A stretch of 37,843 bases of DNA from Paracoccaceae bacterium (GTDB lineage: Bacteria; Pseudomonadota; Alphaproteobacteria; Rhodobacterales; Rhodobacteraceae). The position numbers and the translations under genes were made by a program. Position 1 is the stretch's first letter. Each line of letters begins with the position of its first letter. The stretch lies in NCBI GenBank assembly GCA_026706985.1, contig JAPOXR010000055.1, positions 1 to 37,843 on the forward strand. Direction: 5' to 3'. The notes below the pieces were generated by a model that saw only the letters and a list, made by a program, of their open reading frames with translations, had not been told where the DNA came from and made no database searches. This document shows, in pieces, positions 16,890 to 26,630 of the stretch.

Positions 16890-17657
16890 ATGCCCCACTT
16901 CAGGAATATCCGGTTCGTGTCCGGAGACTCTGCCGTCGCAACCGAATCCCGTCGGCAGCTGATCGATATTTACGGCAATTCGGACGAAGAGAGTGCGGAT
17001 GTGATTGTCGCCTTGGGCGGCGATGGGTTTATGCTTCAGACCCTGAACAGGACACGCGAACTTGATTGCCCGGTTTATGGAATGCACAGGGGAACGGTCG
17101 GCTTCCTGATGAACGCATATGCGGAAGATAATCTTCATCACAGGCTTGAGCAGGCTGAAGAGGAAGTCATCAATCCGCTTGCCATGCGCGCATCCGACAG
17201 TTCGGGAAGCAACTGTGAGGCTTTGGCGATCAATGAAGTGTCGCTGCTGCGCGCCGGTCCGCAGGCGATCCGGGTGCGCATCTCGGTCGATGGAAAAACC
17301 CGCCTGCCGGAGCTGGTCTGCGACGGCGTGATGGTTTCAACCCCGGCCGGATCAACCGCCTACAATTATTCGGCGCATGGCCCGATCCTGCCGATCGGCA
17401 GCGACGTGCTCGCCCTCACCCCGGTGGCCGCGTTCCGGCCGCGGCGCTGGCGTGGTGCTCTGTTGCCGAAGACCGCCCGGGTGACATTTGAAGTGCTGGA
17501 TCCTGATTCCCGCCCTGCCATGGCGGATGCCGATGCCAGGTCAGCGCGCGATATTGTATCGGTGGAGATTGAAAGCGAGCCGAAGGTGCGGCACCGGATG
17601 CTGTTTGATCACGGCCATGGTCTTCAGGAAAGATTGCTGCGCGAGCAGTTTGCCTGA
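16890..17657 (+). CDS. nadK: NAD kinase
   Basis: 255 aa from ATG 16890, chosen because GGGAAG stands about 5 nt upstream and alphaproteobacterial NAD kinases start in this way (MPHFRNIRFVSGDS). In-frame ATG 16878 is an alternative. It phosphorylates NAD to NADP. The GGDG motif is at residues 43-46 (VALGGDGFMLQ). The conserved AINE element follows, then the DGVMVSTPAGSTAYNYSAHG block that binds the nicotinamide ribose. It is divergent from glyA and separated from the permease gene by ~80 bp. Confidence 0.94.
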   Translation: MPHFRNIRFVSGDSAVATESRRQLIDIYGNSDEESADVIVALGGDGFMLQTLNRTRELDCPVYGMHRGTVGFLMNAYAEDNLHHRLEQAEEEVINPLAMRASDSSGSNCEALAINEVSLLRAGPQAIRVRISVDGKTRLPELVCDGVMVSTPAGSTAYNYSAHGPILPIGSDVLALTPVAAFRPRRWRGALLPKTARVTFEVLDPDSRPAMADADARSARDIVSVEIESEPKVRHRMLFDHGHGLQERLLREQFA

Positions 17658-17738
17658 AACTGTGCGTAAGTTTATCACATCACGGCGCGCACCCGATCCG
17701 GGTTACTCTAAGCCCCGCTTCAATTAACCGGTGAACCC

Positions 17739-18818
17739 ATGTCACTTTCGCATCGCACACAACTCATCACCTGGGGAGCGGTTACAGCATTATTTTTCGC
17801 CGTGCTGTGGATTCTCGGTGATGTTTTGCTGCCCTTTGTCGTCGGCTTCGCACTCGCCTATCTGCTGGACCCGGTCGCCGACCGGCTGCAGCGTCTGGGA
17901 GTATCGCGGCTGTGGGCAACCGCGATCATTTCCACGCTCGGACTGCTGACCGTATTCGCCTTCATCATCCTGCTCATTCCGGCCATTGCCGGGCAATTGC
18001 TTGAACTGAATCAATTCATCCCGGAACTGGCGAAATCGCTGCAACTCTGGATCAATTCAGTGGCAGCCGAATATGCGCCCGGTCTGCTGGAGAGGGACTT
18101 CAAGCTGTGGACGGCACTGCAGGATTTCGGCGGGGTCGTGGAATCCGTGGGAATGGCCGTCATTCCACAGATTTTTTCCGTCGGTGCCGGTGCGGTAAAT
18201 TTTTTCGTTTTCATCCTCGTGGTGCCGGTGGTCATGGTCTACATGCTCGCCGATTGGGATCTCATGGTCGGAAAACTGGATGGCTGGCTGCCGCGCGACC
18301 ATGTGGTGGAAATCCGGCGTTTATTCCTTCAGGTCGATACGGCACTGTCCGGGTTTGTCCGTGGTCAGCTGACTGTCTGCCTGCTGGTGGCGGTGTTCTA
18401 CGGCGTGTTGCTGCAACTGGTTGGCCTTAAATTCGGATTTTCGGTCGGTTTCCTCGCCGGTGCGCTTTCATTCATTCCTTTCGTCGGTGCGATCGGGGGT
18501 GGCGTGCTTGCGATGGGAATTGCGATTTTTCAATTCTGGTCCGAACCGGTCTGGATCTTTGCGGTGCTGGCGATATTCGTTGCCGGCCAGTTTCTTGAGG
18601 GTAACATACTGACCCCCCGCCTTGTCGGTAAGTCGGTTGGTCTGCACCCGGTCTGGCTGCTCTTCGCTTTGTCGGCTTTCGGCGCGTTATTCGGATTTGT
18701 CGGGCTTCTCATCGCGGTTCCGGCGGCGGCGACCGTGGGTGTGTTTTCGCGGTTTGCCCTGGACAAATATCTTTCAAGCCGCCTTTATCAGGGAGGCGGT
18801 CAGAATGATGATGCATGA
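17739..18818 (+). CDS. AI-2E/PerM-family membrane permease
   Basis: 359 aa polytopic inner-membrane protein with about eight hydrophobic segments. A pair lies at the N-terminus (ALFFAVLWILGDVLLPFVVG), one near residues 65-85, one near 145-165, and a C-terminal set follows a soluble stretch. The C-terminal block GALSFIPFVGAIGGG and the segment EGNILTPRLVGKSVGLHPVW are signatures of the family. Members are putative transporters or sodium-driven exporters; the substrate cannot be inferred. A GGTGA ribosome site precedes the ATG. The stop region overlaps the hdaA start, the regular alphaproteobacterial pairing. Confidence 0.88.
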   Translation: MSLSHRTQLITWGAVTALFFAVLWILGDVLLPFVVGFALAYLLDPVADRLQRLGVSRLWATAIISTLGLLTVFAFIILLIPAIAGQLLELNQFIPELAKSLQLWINSVAAEYAPGLLERDFKLWTALQDFGGVVESVGMAVIPQIFSVGAGAVNFFVFILVVPVVMVYMLADWDLMVGKLDGWLPRDHVVEIRRLFLQVDTALSGFVRGQLTVCLLVAVFYGVLLQLVGLKFGFSVGFLAGALSFIPFVGAIGGGVLAMGIAIFQFWSEPVWIFAVLAIFVAGQFLEGNILTPRLVGKSVGLHPVWLLFALSAFGALFGFVGLLIAVPAAATVGVFSRFALDKYLSSRLYQGGGQNDDA

Positions 18819-19500
18819 TTCCACCACTCCAGACACGCTGGACATACGCCCGCCACGCTCGCATCGCCGTGAGGATTTCGTCCGCAGCGCAAGCAATGCG
18901 GCGGCGTATGAGGCAGTGCTCGGTGAGGCGGATTGGCCGGATAGGAGGCTCATTCTGGCCGGACCGGCGAAATCCGGAAAGTCGCATCTTGCCCGGATCT
19001 GGGCTGAGAACCGCTCGGCGCTGCAACTCAGCCATACAGAGCTTGCCGCTCCGGGGATTGCTCAGACCGTCCTTAACCGGAATGTGCTGGTGCATCATGT
19101 GGAAATGGCAAGCGGCGAGAGGGATATTGAGCTGGGTCTCTTTCATCTCTGCAATACGGTCGCCGGGTCGCGTTTCCGGCTGCTGATGACGGTTCTGGAG
19201 CCACCCAAACAGGCATTTGGACTGCCGGACCTGCACAGCCGGATGCAGGCGAGCGCCCGGGCGGTGATCGAACCGCCCGAAGATTCGCTGCTCGCCCTGC
19301 TGTTGACCAAACATCTGGCGGACCGGCAGATTTCTGTTGCCGCAAATGTCATCGACTTTATTCTGCCGCGTATGGAACGAACGCATGCGATGGCCGGACA
19401 GCTGGCGGCTGAGCTGGACCGGCAGGCCATGGCGACAGGACGCGCAATCAGCCGCACCACTGCAGCGGCGGCGCTGACCGCTGTCCGGAGGCCGGGATGA
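18805..19500 (+). CDS. hdaA: DnaA-related regulatory inactivator HdaA
   Basis: 231 aa from the first of three tandem ATG-like codons at 18805, preceded by GGGAGG about 8 nt upstream. The frame is open far upstream but lies inside the permease gene. The P-loop is GPAKSGKS (residues 53-60). The AAA+ body ends in a lid region (LTKHLADRQISVAANVIDFI), but there is no C-terminal DnaA DNA-binding domain, as expected for Hda-type proteins that stimulate DnaA-ATP hydrolysis with the sliding clamp. The Walker B equivalent reads NVLVHHVEM, without the usual acidic pair. It overlaps the permease by 14 bp and ppk by 4 bp. Confidence 0.85.
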   Translation: MMMHDSTTPDTLDIRPPRSHRREDFVRSASNAAAYEAVLGEADWPDRRLILAGPAKSGKSHLARIWAENRSALQLSHTELAAPGIAQTVLNRNVLVHHVEMASGERDIELGLFHLCNTVAGSRFRLLMTVLEPPKQAFGLPDLHSRMQASARAVIEPPEDSLLALLLTKHLADRQISVAANVIDFILPRMERTHAMAGQLAAELDRQAMATGRAISRTTAAAALTAVRRPG

Positions 19501-21692
19501 CGACCGAATCCGGTCCGGTTGATACCGATTTTCTGAATGGCGGTTTTCCGCCGGCGGCGCGTCTGCCCGCCGCCGCGCGCAGTGGCCCGAAGCGGTTCTT
19601 CAACCGGGAATTGTCCTGGCTGGCATTCAATTGGCGCGTTCTGGAAGAGGCGCAGAACAGCAATGTGCCGCTCTTGGAGCGGGTTCGGTTCGTCGCCATC
19701 TCGGCGACCAATATCGATGAATTCTACACCGTGCGGGTCGCCGGGCTGCTTGAACTTGCCACTGCCGGCAACCAGCCGGCTGCCGCTGACGGGTTGCTGC
19801 CATCGGAACAGTTAAAGGAAATCGGCCGCGATACGCGGAAATTGCTGACGGCGCAGCAGAAGGTCTGGGAAACGCTGAAATGTGAACTCGAGCGGGAAGG
19901 CATATGCCTGTTGGAAAGATCAGGGCTGACGGATCAGGACCGGACGTTTCTCGATGATGTGTTCATCGGCAGCGTCTTCCCGGTGCTCACCCCCCTTGCC
20001 ATTGATCCGGCCCACCCGTTTCCTTTCATTCCCAATGCCGGCTTCGCCCTGGCACTGACGCTGGAGAACATCTCTGACGCCAGGACCCTGCAGGCACTGC
20101 TGCCGGTTCCCGAGCAGATCAACCGCTTCACCCGGCTTCCCGACAGTGAGGATGGATCCTGCCGCTTCATTCCGCTCGAAGAATTGCTGGTCGAAAAGAT
20201 CGGGTTCATTTTTCCAGGCTACAGGGTCAAGGAGGAATGCGCCTTCCGGGTTCTCCGCGACAGCGATCTCGAACTCGAGGAGGAAGCCGAGGATTTGGTG
20301 CGGGAGTTTGAAATCGCCCTGAAACGGCGACGGCGCGGCGATGTCATTCACCTTTCCGTTGCCGGCGGACGCCAGGGCGGATTGCAGGCCCTGATCAAGA
20401 ATGAGCTGAAGATTGAGGATGGCGAGGTATTTGATCTGCCGGGAATGGTCGGCCTTGCCGATCTGAACGAACTCGTCCTCGAATCGCGTCCGGATCTCCT
20501 ATGGCCGCTATTCTCGCCCCGGGTGCCGGAAAGGGTGCGCGATCATGACGGTGACATGTTCAAGGCCATCCGCCAAAAAGACATGCTGCTGCACCACCCT
20601 TATGAAACTTTCGATATGGTGGTGCGCTTTATCCGCCAGGCGGCGAATGATCCGGACGTGGTTGCCATCAAGCAGACCCTGTACCGGACTTCCTATGACA
20701 GCCCTATCGTCGAAGCACTTTGTGAAGCGGCTGAAAACGGTAAATCCGTCACCGCACTCATTGAATTGAAGGCCCGGTTTGATGAGGCGGCGAATATCCG
20801 GCAATCGCGGCGCCTGGAACGTGCGGGGGCGCATGTCGTCTACGGTTTCATCAACTTGAAAACACATGCGAAAGTTTCCACGGTGGTGCGCCGTGAGAGT
20901 GATCAGCTGGTGACCTATACTCATTACGGCACCGGCAATTACCATCCGATCACCGCCCGGATCTACACCGATCTGAGCCTGTTCACCTGCAAGGCGGCAG
21001 CCGGTCGGGATGCGACAAAGCTAATCAATTACGTCTCCGGCTATGCGCGTCCGGCATGCCTGGAACAGCTTTCCATCGCGCCGATCGATCTGCGTTCGAA
21101 GCTGATGCAATGCATCAGCCACGAGACTGACTTGGCAAAATCCGGAAAACCGGGCGAAATCTGGGCAAAGATGAACTCGCTCATCGACCCGGATGTGATC
21201 CATGCGCTTTATGAAGCCAGCGCCAACGGAGTCAGAACCACGCTTGTCATCCGCGGCATCTGCGGCCTGCGGCCCGGCATTAAGGGGTTGTCCGAGAATA
21301 TCAGGGTGAAATCGGTCATCGGCAGGTTTCTCGAACATTCCCGCATCGTCTGTTTCGGCAATGGCCGCCGCCTTCCCTCTACCAAGGCCCGTGTATTCAT
21401 TTCCTCGGCCGACTGGATGGAAAGAAACCTGAACCGGCGGGTGGAAACCCTCGTTGAAATCAAGAACCGTACGGTTCAGGAGCAGGTGGTCAGCCAGATC
21501 ATGGCCGCCAATCTTGCCGATCAGGCACAGAGTTGGGTGTTGTGCCCGGACGGTTCCTATGCGCGGCACAATGGACCGCCCGATCAACAGATATTCAATT
21601 GCCACCAATTTTTCCTTGAAAACCCCTCGCTCTCCGGCCGCGGATCCGCGGGGGCAAAGGATGTGATCAAACTTGCGCATTCCCAGGATTGA
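19497..21692 (+). CDS. ppk: Polyphosphate kinase
   Basis: 731 aa PPK1, which reversibly transfers the terminal phosphate of ATP to polyphosphate. The N-terminal block RFFNRELSWLAFNWRVLEEA and the segment ISATNIDEFYTVRV are characteristic. The autophosphorylated histidine sits in YTHYGTGNYHP at about residue 476, the first of the two PLD-like halves. The second half carries FISSADWMERNLNRRVE. The N-terminal extension of about 35 residues before RFFNREL is short and low in complexity. Start ATG 19497 overlaps the hdaA stop. It is followed directly by ppx, giving the synthesis/degradation pair. Confidence 0.97.
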   Translation: MTTESGPVDTDFLNGGFPPAARLPAAARSGPKRFFNRELSWLAFNWRVLEEAQNSNVPLLERVRFVAISATNIDEFYTVRVAGLLELATAGNQPAAADGLLPSEQLKEIGRDTRKLLTAQQKVWETLKCELEREGICLLERSGLTDQDRTFLDDVFIGSVFPVLTPLAIDPAHPFPFIPNAGFALALTLENISDARTLQALLPVPEQINRFTRLPDSEDGSCRFIPLEELLVEKIGFIFPGYRVKEECAFRVLRDSDLELEEEAEDLVREFEIALKRRRRGDVIHLSVAGGRQGGLQALIKNELKIEDGEVFDLPGMVGLADLNELVLESRPDLLWPLFSPRVPERVRDHDGDMFKAIRQKDMLLHHPYETFDMVVRFIRQAANDPDVVAIKQTLYRTSYDSPIVEALCEAAENGKSVTALIELKARFDEAANIRQSRRLERAGAHVVYGFINLKTHAKVSTVVRRESDQLVTYTHYGTGNYHPITARIYTDLSLFTCKAAAGRDATKLINYVSGYARPACLEQLSIAPIDLRSKLMQCISHETDLAKSGKPGEIWAKMNSLIDPDVIHALYEASANGVRTTLVIRGICGLRPGIKGLSENIRVKSVIGRFLEHSRIVCFGNGRRLPSTKARVFISSADWMERNLNRRVETLVEIKNRTVQEQVVSQIMAANLADQAQSWVLCPDGSYARHNGPPDQQIFNCHQFFLENPSLSGRGSAGAKDVIKLAHSQD

Positions 21693-21774
21693 AGCGGCGG
21701 CGGTTCTGGAAGCTGAGCCGACCGATGGGAGGGATTCCGGTCGGTTGATACTTGAACCGCATGATGCCAGCCGC

Positions 21775-23223
21775 ATGCAACGGGTCGGCATCATCGATGT
21801 CGGTTCGAACTCGGTGCGACTTGTGGTGTTTGACGGCGCCGCCCGTTCCCCGGCATATTTTTTCAACGAGAAAGTGCATTGCGCGCTCGGCGCTTCCCTC
21901 GGCGAGACCGGGAAACTGGATCGGTCCGGCAAGCGCCGCGCACTGCGCGCCATCAGGCGTTTCGCCTTGCTTGCCGAAGGTATGCGGTTATCGTCCCTGA
22001 CCGCTGTCGGCACGGCCGCGGTGCGGAGTTCTGACGATGGTCACGCCTTTCTCCGGGAAGTGGAGGACAGCACCGGGATCAGGGTTCATGTCGCCAATGG
22101 CGAAGAGGAAGCGCGGCTCGCGGCGCAGGGCGTGTTTCTCGGCTGGCCGGAGGCGCAGGGAATCGTCTGCGATCTCGGCGGTTCCTCAACTGAATTGATC
22201 GAAGTCGATCATTGCCGGATCGGCCGCTCGCACTCGGCCCGTTTCGGGCATTTGGAACTCAGCCGGAACACCGAAGGAATTCACCGGCATATCCGGGATC
22301 AGGTGGCCGCAATCCGGCGAAAGATGGATGGAAAATATCCGACGCTCTTTCTGGTTGGGGGCTCCTGGCGGATGATCGCACGGCTGGATATGGAGCGACG
22401 CAACTATCCGCTGAGAGTCCTCAATGAATACCGGATGACCAACGCTTCCGCGGCAGCGACCGTGGACTGGATTCATACGGTTGAACTGCCCCGGCTCCGG
22501 GAGCTGGCGGCAGTTTCGCCGGAACGGCTGCAGAGTCTGCCGGCGGCAGGGCTGCTGCTGAAAGAGCTGATACGTCAATTTGAACCCGGTGAATTGGGCG
22601 TCTCCGCCTACGGAATCCGCGAAGGGCTGCTATATGAGCGGATGCCGGAACAATTGCGTCGCAAAGATCCGCTGATCGAGGCCTGTCTGCATTCGGAACA
22701 ATCCTCCGCCAGACTGCCCGGATTCGGTGATTTGCTGTTCGAGTTCGTGCAGCCGCTGTTCAAGCGGGCCAGCAGCAATTTTCTGCGCCTGGTGCGGGCC
22801 GCCTGCCTGCTGCACGATGTCACCTGGCGGGCACATCCGGATTACCGTGCGGAAATCAGTTTTGACAATGCCACGCGGGCCAATCTCGGCGGCATCGACC
22901 ATACCGGACGGATTTTTCTCGCCCTGGCACTGTTCAACCGCTACCGGAACACCGGCGGGAACCCGCCGGAAGGTTATACCGGGCTGCTGACAACGGAACA
23001 GATCAGCCAGGCCATAATTCTCGGAAAAGCAATGCGGTTCGGTGCCATGTTCTCAGCTTCAGCTGCCGAAACCATCGGCCGGTTAAAATTCCGCTCCAAG
23101 AAACATGTCCTCACCCTGATACTGCCGGAATCATTCATGGACATTTTCGGTGAGGTGGTGGAAACCCGCTTTCTGCAGCTGGCAAAAGCGATGGATTGCG
23201 AGGCAAAGGTCGAAATCGTATAG
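21775..23223 (+). CDS. ppx: Exopolyphosphatase (Ppx/GppA family)
   Basis: 482 aa from ATG 21775. The frame is open back to a TTG at 21673 that overlaps the ppk end, so a longer N-terminus of 516 aa is possible; the conserved domain begins at MQRVGIIDVGSNSVRLVV. The ASKHA ATPase-like phosphate loop (DVGSNSVR) is intact, as are EEEARLAAQGV and the CDLGGSSTELIEV motif. The C-terminal HD-like region follows (LRLVRAACLLHDVTWRAHP). It releases phosphate from polyphosphate ends or hydrolyses pppGpp. Co-transcription with ppk is likely. Confidence 0.93.
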   Translation: MQRVGIIDVGSNSVRLVVFDGAARSPAYFFNEKVHCALGASLGETGKLDRSGKRRALRAIRRFALLAEGMRLSSLTAVGTAAVRSSDDGHAFLREVEDSTGIRVHVANGEEEARLAAQGVFLGWPEAQGIVCDLGGSSTELIEVDHCRIGRSHSARFGHLELSRNTEGIHRHIRDQVAAIRRKMDGKYPTLFLVGGSWRMIARLDMERRNYPLRVLNEYRMTNASAAATVDWIHTVELPRLRELAAVSPERLQSLPAAGLLLKELIRQFEPGELGVSAYGIREGLLYERMPEQLRRKDPLIEACLHSEQSSARLPGFGDLLFEFVQPLFKRASSNFLRLVRAACLLHDVTWRAHPDYRAEISFDNATRANLGGIDHTGRIFLALALFNRYRNTGGNPPEGYTGLLTTEQISQAIILGKAMRFGAMFSASAAETIGRLKFRSKKHVLTLILPESFMDIFGEVVETRFLQLAKAMDCEAKVEIV

Positions 23224-23277
23224 GCTGCCACCGCATGGCAAATTGTTGATCTGAACCGGCCCGAACGGAGTGTTCGC

Positions 23278-24624
23278 ATGCGAATGACCAGATACTTTCT
23301 TCCGGTGTTGCGGGAAACGCCGGCGGAAGCGCAGATCGCCAGCCACCGGCTTATGCTGCGCGCGGGGATGATTCAGCAATCATCCGCCGGGATTTACTCT
23401 TGGCTGCCGCTGGGGCTGAGGATTCTACGCAAAATCGAAAATATCGTGCATGAGGAACAGATTGCGGCCGGCCACATCCCTATGCTGATGCCAACTTTGC
23501 AGCCGGCTTCGCTGTGGCAGGAATCCGGACGCTATGATGATTACGGCCGGGAAATGCTGCGCATAACCGACCGACAGGGGCGGAAACTGCTGTACGGACC
23601 GACGAATGAGGAACAGATTACCGATATCTTCCGCGCCCATGTGAACTCATACCGGGATCTTCCGCTCACCCTGTACCATATCCAGTGGAAATTCCGCGAT
23701 GAGATCCGCCCCCGCTTCGGCATCATGCGCGGCCGCGAATTCCTCATGAAGGATGGATACAATTTCGATATCGACAAGGCAGGCGCGATCCATTCCTATA
23801 ACCGTCACATGGTCAGCTATCTGCGCACCTATGAAAGGCTGGGATTACAGGCGGTCCCGATGCGCGCCGATACCGGGCCGATCGGCGGCAACCACAGCCA
23901 CGAGTTTCTGGTGTTGGCCGATACCGGGGAATCGGAAGTGTTTTTCGACAACCGGATACTCGGCAACAGGTTTGGCGACCGGAAGCTGGATTTTGACAAC
24001 CGGGAAGAATGCCAGGGTATTTTTGATGAATGGACAAGCCCCTATGCCCGGACCGATGAAACCCATGACCCCAAAGAATTCGAAGATCAGGTTCCGGCGG
24101 AGCACCGGCAGACATCACGCGCTATTGAGGTCGGGCAGATCTTCTATTTCGGCACCAAATATTCGCAGCCGATGCAGGCCATGGTTGTGGATGCCGATGG
24201 TCAGCGGACAGCAGTGCATATGGGTTCGCACGGTATCGGTGTCTCCCGGCTTGCCGGAGCCATCATCGAGGCCAGCCATGATGATAAGGGAATCATCTGG
24301 CCCCGATCGGCTGCGCCGTTTGATGTCGGCATCGTTAATCTGGCACAGGGAAACACGGCCACCGGTGAGGTCTGCGATGATCTGTGCACGGCGCTTGAAG
24401 GGCTGGGAATGGAGCCGTTATACGACGATACACGGGAAAGGGCGGGATCAAAATTCGCAACCATGGATCTGATCGGCCTGCCATGGCGTATCACAGTCGG
24501 ACCGCGCGGTCTTGCCGTTGGTGAAGTGGAATTGACAGAGAGGCGGAGCGGCGAAAGCATCAAATGCACGCCCGAAGCTGCGGTCAACCGGCTGCGTTCC
24601 ATTTATACCGGCCAGGGCGGCTGA
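23278..24624 (+). CDS. proS: Prolyl-tRNA synthetase (short alphaproteobacterial type)
   Basis: 448 aa class II aminoacyl-tRNA synthetase. The N-terminal core has [17 protein letters not shown]. Motif 2 is [20 protein letters not shown] and motif 3 is [12 protein letters not shown]-terminal anticodon-binding domain follows ([11 protein letters not shown] onward). Length and the direct run from motif 2 to motif 3 show that the INS editing domain of the long bacterial type is absent, as is normal in alphaproteobacteria. ATG 23278 is preceded by GGAG; ATG 23284 is an alternative. The lolC-lolD pair follows closely. Confidence 0.97.
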   Translation: MRMTRYFLPVLRETPAEAQIASHRLMLRAGMIQQSSAGIYSWLPLGLRILRKIENIVHEEQIAAGHIPMLMPTLQPASLWQESGRYDDYGREMLRITDRQGRKLLYGPTNEEQITDIFRAHVNSYRDLPLTLYHIQWKFRDEIRPRFGIMRGREFLMKDGYNFDIDKAGAIHSYNRHMVSYLRTYERLGLQAVPMRADTGPIGGNHSHEFLVLADTGESEVFFDNRILGNRFGDRKLDFDNREECQGIFDEWTSPYARTDETHDPKEFEDQVPAEHRQTSRAIEVGQIFYFGTKYSQPMQAMVVDADGQRTAVHMGSHGIGVSRLAGAIIEASHDDKGIIWPRSAAPFDVGIVNLAQGNTATGEVCDDLCTALEGLGMEPLYDDTRERAGSKFATMDLIGLPWRITVGPRGLAVGEVELTERRSGESIKCTPEAAVNRLRSIYTGQGG

Positions 24625-24644
24625 GTTTGACTGAGCTGCCCCAT

Positions 24645-25928
24645 ATGCGGGCTGCGCCGGCCTTCGCAGCCTTTGAATGGAAGATTGCGTTCCGTTACCT
24701 GAAGTCGCGCCGCAGTCAGGGCGGTGTCAGCGCCATGTCGATTATTTCGGTGATCGGAATCGCGGTTGCGGTCTTCGCACTGATTGCAACGCTGGCAGTC
24801 CGGACCGGATTCCGCACCGAATTCCTGACAACCGTGCTCGGGGCCAATGCGCATACATCCCTGCATGCCGGGATTCACCGGTCCGCCGACGGCAGAAAAT
24901 CCACATCCATCCGTGGTTTTGAAGATCTCACCGAGGCACTGCTTGAGGTCGAAGGTGTCGTTCGCGCCTATCCGGTTATCCGGACACAATTGCTGGCGGC
25001 TTCCGAGTTACGCAATACCGGTGTTGATCTTTTCGGAGTTCGGCCACAGGATTTTATGGCATTACCGTCAATCATTGAGCCGGAAACTTCGACCGGCTCA
25101 ATTAAGGATTATGCAACCGGTGTCGCTGTTGGAACCGGGGTTGCGCGGCAACTCGGAATCGGTGTCGGTGACAGCATCCGGTTGATTTCACCGGACGGGG
25201 TCAAGACGGCATTCGGCACTGCTCCGCGCATCAACAGCTATCCGGTTGCCTTTATCTTCGGTATCGGCCGTTACGATATAGACCGGACCCGGATCTACCT
25301 GCCTTTCGGCGAGGCGCAGAAGTTCCTGAACCGGGAGGAAACAGCCGACGAAATCGAGATTTTTGTCAACAACCCTGAAGCCATCGACGAGATCGAGCCG
25401 CAGTTGCTGGCATTGGCAGGCAGCGGATTTTTCGCCTGGTCGTGGAAGGATTCCTCCGGCGCATTTTTGCGGGCGTTGCAGATGGAGGATAATGTCATGT
25501 TCATCATTCTCTCGATCCTGGTCCTGATCGCAACGCTTAACATTGTTTCCGGGCTGGTCATGCTGGTGAAAAATAAGGGCCGCGACATCGGAATTCTGCG
25601 CACGATCGGATTGAGTCAGGGTTCAATCCTGCGGGTGTTTTTCATTTGCGGTGCCTCAATCGGTATCATCGGTACAGGATTCGGCGTCATTCTCGGCTGG
25701 CTCTTCGCCATTAATATCGATCCAATCTTTGAATTTGTGAATATGCTGGCCGGTGGCGGGGTGTGGGATCCGAGCATTCGTTTCCTTTCCAGCCTACCGG
25801 CAAAGATTGAGTTGATGGACGTTCTCTCGGCAGTCGGGCTCTCCCTGGGCCTGTCTTTCGTGGTGACGATTTTTCCGGCGCGCCGCGCTGCCCGGATGAA
25901 CCCCTTGGATGCGCTGCGTTATGAGTGA
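24645..25928 (+). CDS. lolC: Lipoprotein-releasing ABC transporter permease (LolC/LolE type)
   Basis: 427 aa from ATG 24645; an in-frame TTG at 24627 and the ORF start at 24564 (inside proS) are less likely. The first membrane segment (ISVIGIAVAVFALIATLAV) is followed by a large periplasmic domain (about residues 55-270). Three C-terminal membrane segments follow, with the FtsX-type signature DIGILRTIGLSQGSILRVFF. The end (ARRAARMNPLDALRYE) is standard. With LolD it should extract outer-membrane-bound lipoproteins from the inner membrane. Only one permease gene is present, as usual outside gammaproteobacteria, so it may act as a homodimer. Confidence 0.9.
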   Translation: MRAAPAFAAFEWKIAFRYLKSRRSQGGVSAMSIISVIGIAVAVFALIATLAVRTGFRTEFLTTVLGANAHTSLHAGIHRSADGRKSTSIRGFEDLTEALLEVEGVVRAYPVIRTQLLAASELRNTGVDLFGVRPQDFMALPSIIEPETSTGSIKDYATGVAVGTGVARQLGIGVGDSIRLISPDGVKTAFGTAPRINSYPVAFIFGIGRYDIDRTRIYLPFGEAQKFLNREETADEIEIFVNNPEAIDEIEPQLLALAGSGFFAWSWKDSSGAFLRALQMEDNVMFIILSILVLIATLNIVSGLVMLVKNKGRDIGILRTIGLSQGSILRVFFICGASIGIIGTGFGVILGWLFAINIDPIFEFVNMLAGGGVWDPSIRFLSSLPAKIELMDVLSAVGLSLGLSFVVTIFPARRAARMNPLDALRYE

Positions 25929-26598
25929 GGTCTCACTGGCGCTGAAATCCGTAACCAAGACCTACGGCAAGCGGATCGGGAAAGCCGTGTCAGTGCTGGG
26001 CGGCATCACACTGGACATCCACCGCGGCGAAATCGTCGGTCTGCTGGCACCATCCGGCGCCGGAAAGTCCACCCTGCTGCATATCGCCGGACTGCTCGAA
26101 ACCCCGGATTCGGGCAATGTTGAAATCGGTGGAATCAATATGAACACTGCCTCGGACAGGCTGCGCACCCGCACCAGGCGGACGGAGATTGGCTTCGTTT
26201 ACCAGTTCCATCACCTGCTGCCGGAATTCAATGCACGCGAAAACGTTATGCTGCCGCAGTTGGCCAATGGCAGCAATGCGGCGAGTGCAGCGACGCATTC
26301 AGATCAATTGCTTGCCATGGTCGGAATGGAAGCGCGGGCAGAGCATCGCCCGGCTGAACTTTCCGGCGGCGAGCAGCAGCGGGTTGCCCTCTGCCGGGCA
26401 CTCGCCAACGGGCCGCGGATCGTGCTGGCGGATGAACCGACCGGCAATCTCGATCCCACTACGGCTGCCCAGGTTTTTGATGCCATGATGCTGCTCGTGC
26501 GTGAGACCGGTCGTTCGGCACTGATCGCGACACATAATCTGGAATTGGCCGCACGCATGGACCGCTGCGTGCGGTTGCATAACGGGATGATCGCGTAG
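25921..26598 (+). CDS. lolD: Lipoprotein-releasing ABC transporter ATPase LolD
   Basis: 225 aa from ATG 25921, overlapping the lolC end by 8 bp. Walker A is APSGAGKST. The Q-loop segment is YQFHHLLPEFNARENV, with the LLPEF pattern seen in LolD/MacB-type ATPases. The ABC signature is LSGGEQQRVALCRAL, Walker B is IVLADEPTGNLD, and the switch His is in IATHNLELA. It energises lipoprotein release. The next gene is convergent, 32 bp away, and the dnaE often found here in relatives is absent. Confidence 0.94.
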   Translation: MSEVSLALKSVTKTYGKRIGKAVSVLGGITLDIHRGEIVGLLAPSGAGKSTLLHIAGLLETPDSGNVEIGGINMNTASDRLRTRTRRTEIGFVYQFHHLLPEFNARENVMLPQLANGSNAASAATHSDQLLAMVGMEARAEHRPAELSGGEQQRVALCRALANGPRIVLADEPTGNLDPTTAAQVFDAMMLLVRETGRSALIATHNLELAARMDRCVRLHNGMIA

Positions 26599-26630
26599 CC
26601 GCGGGCCGGCATTGAGTGCAGTGCCCGGGC

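Noticed and set aside
17692-17704. ACCCG-ATC-CGGGT hairpin after nadK as a terminator
   Set aside because: Stem of only 5 bp and no following T-run on either strand.
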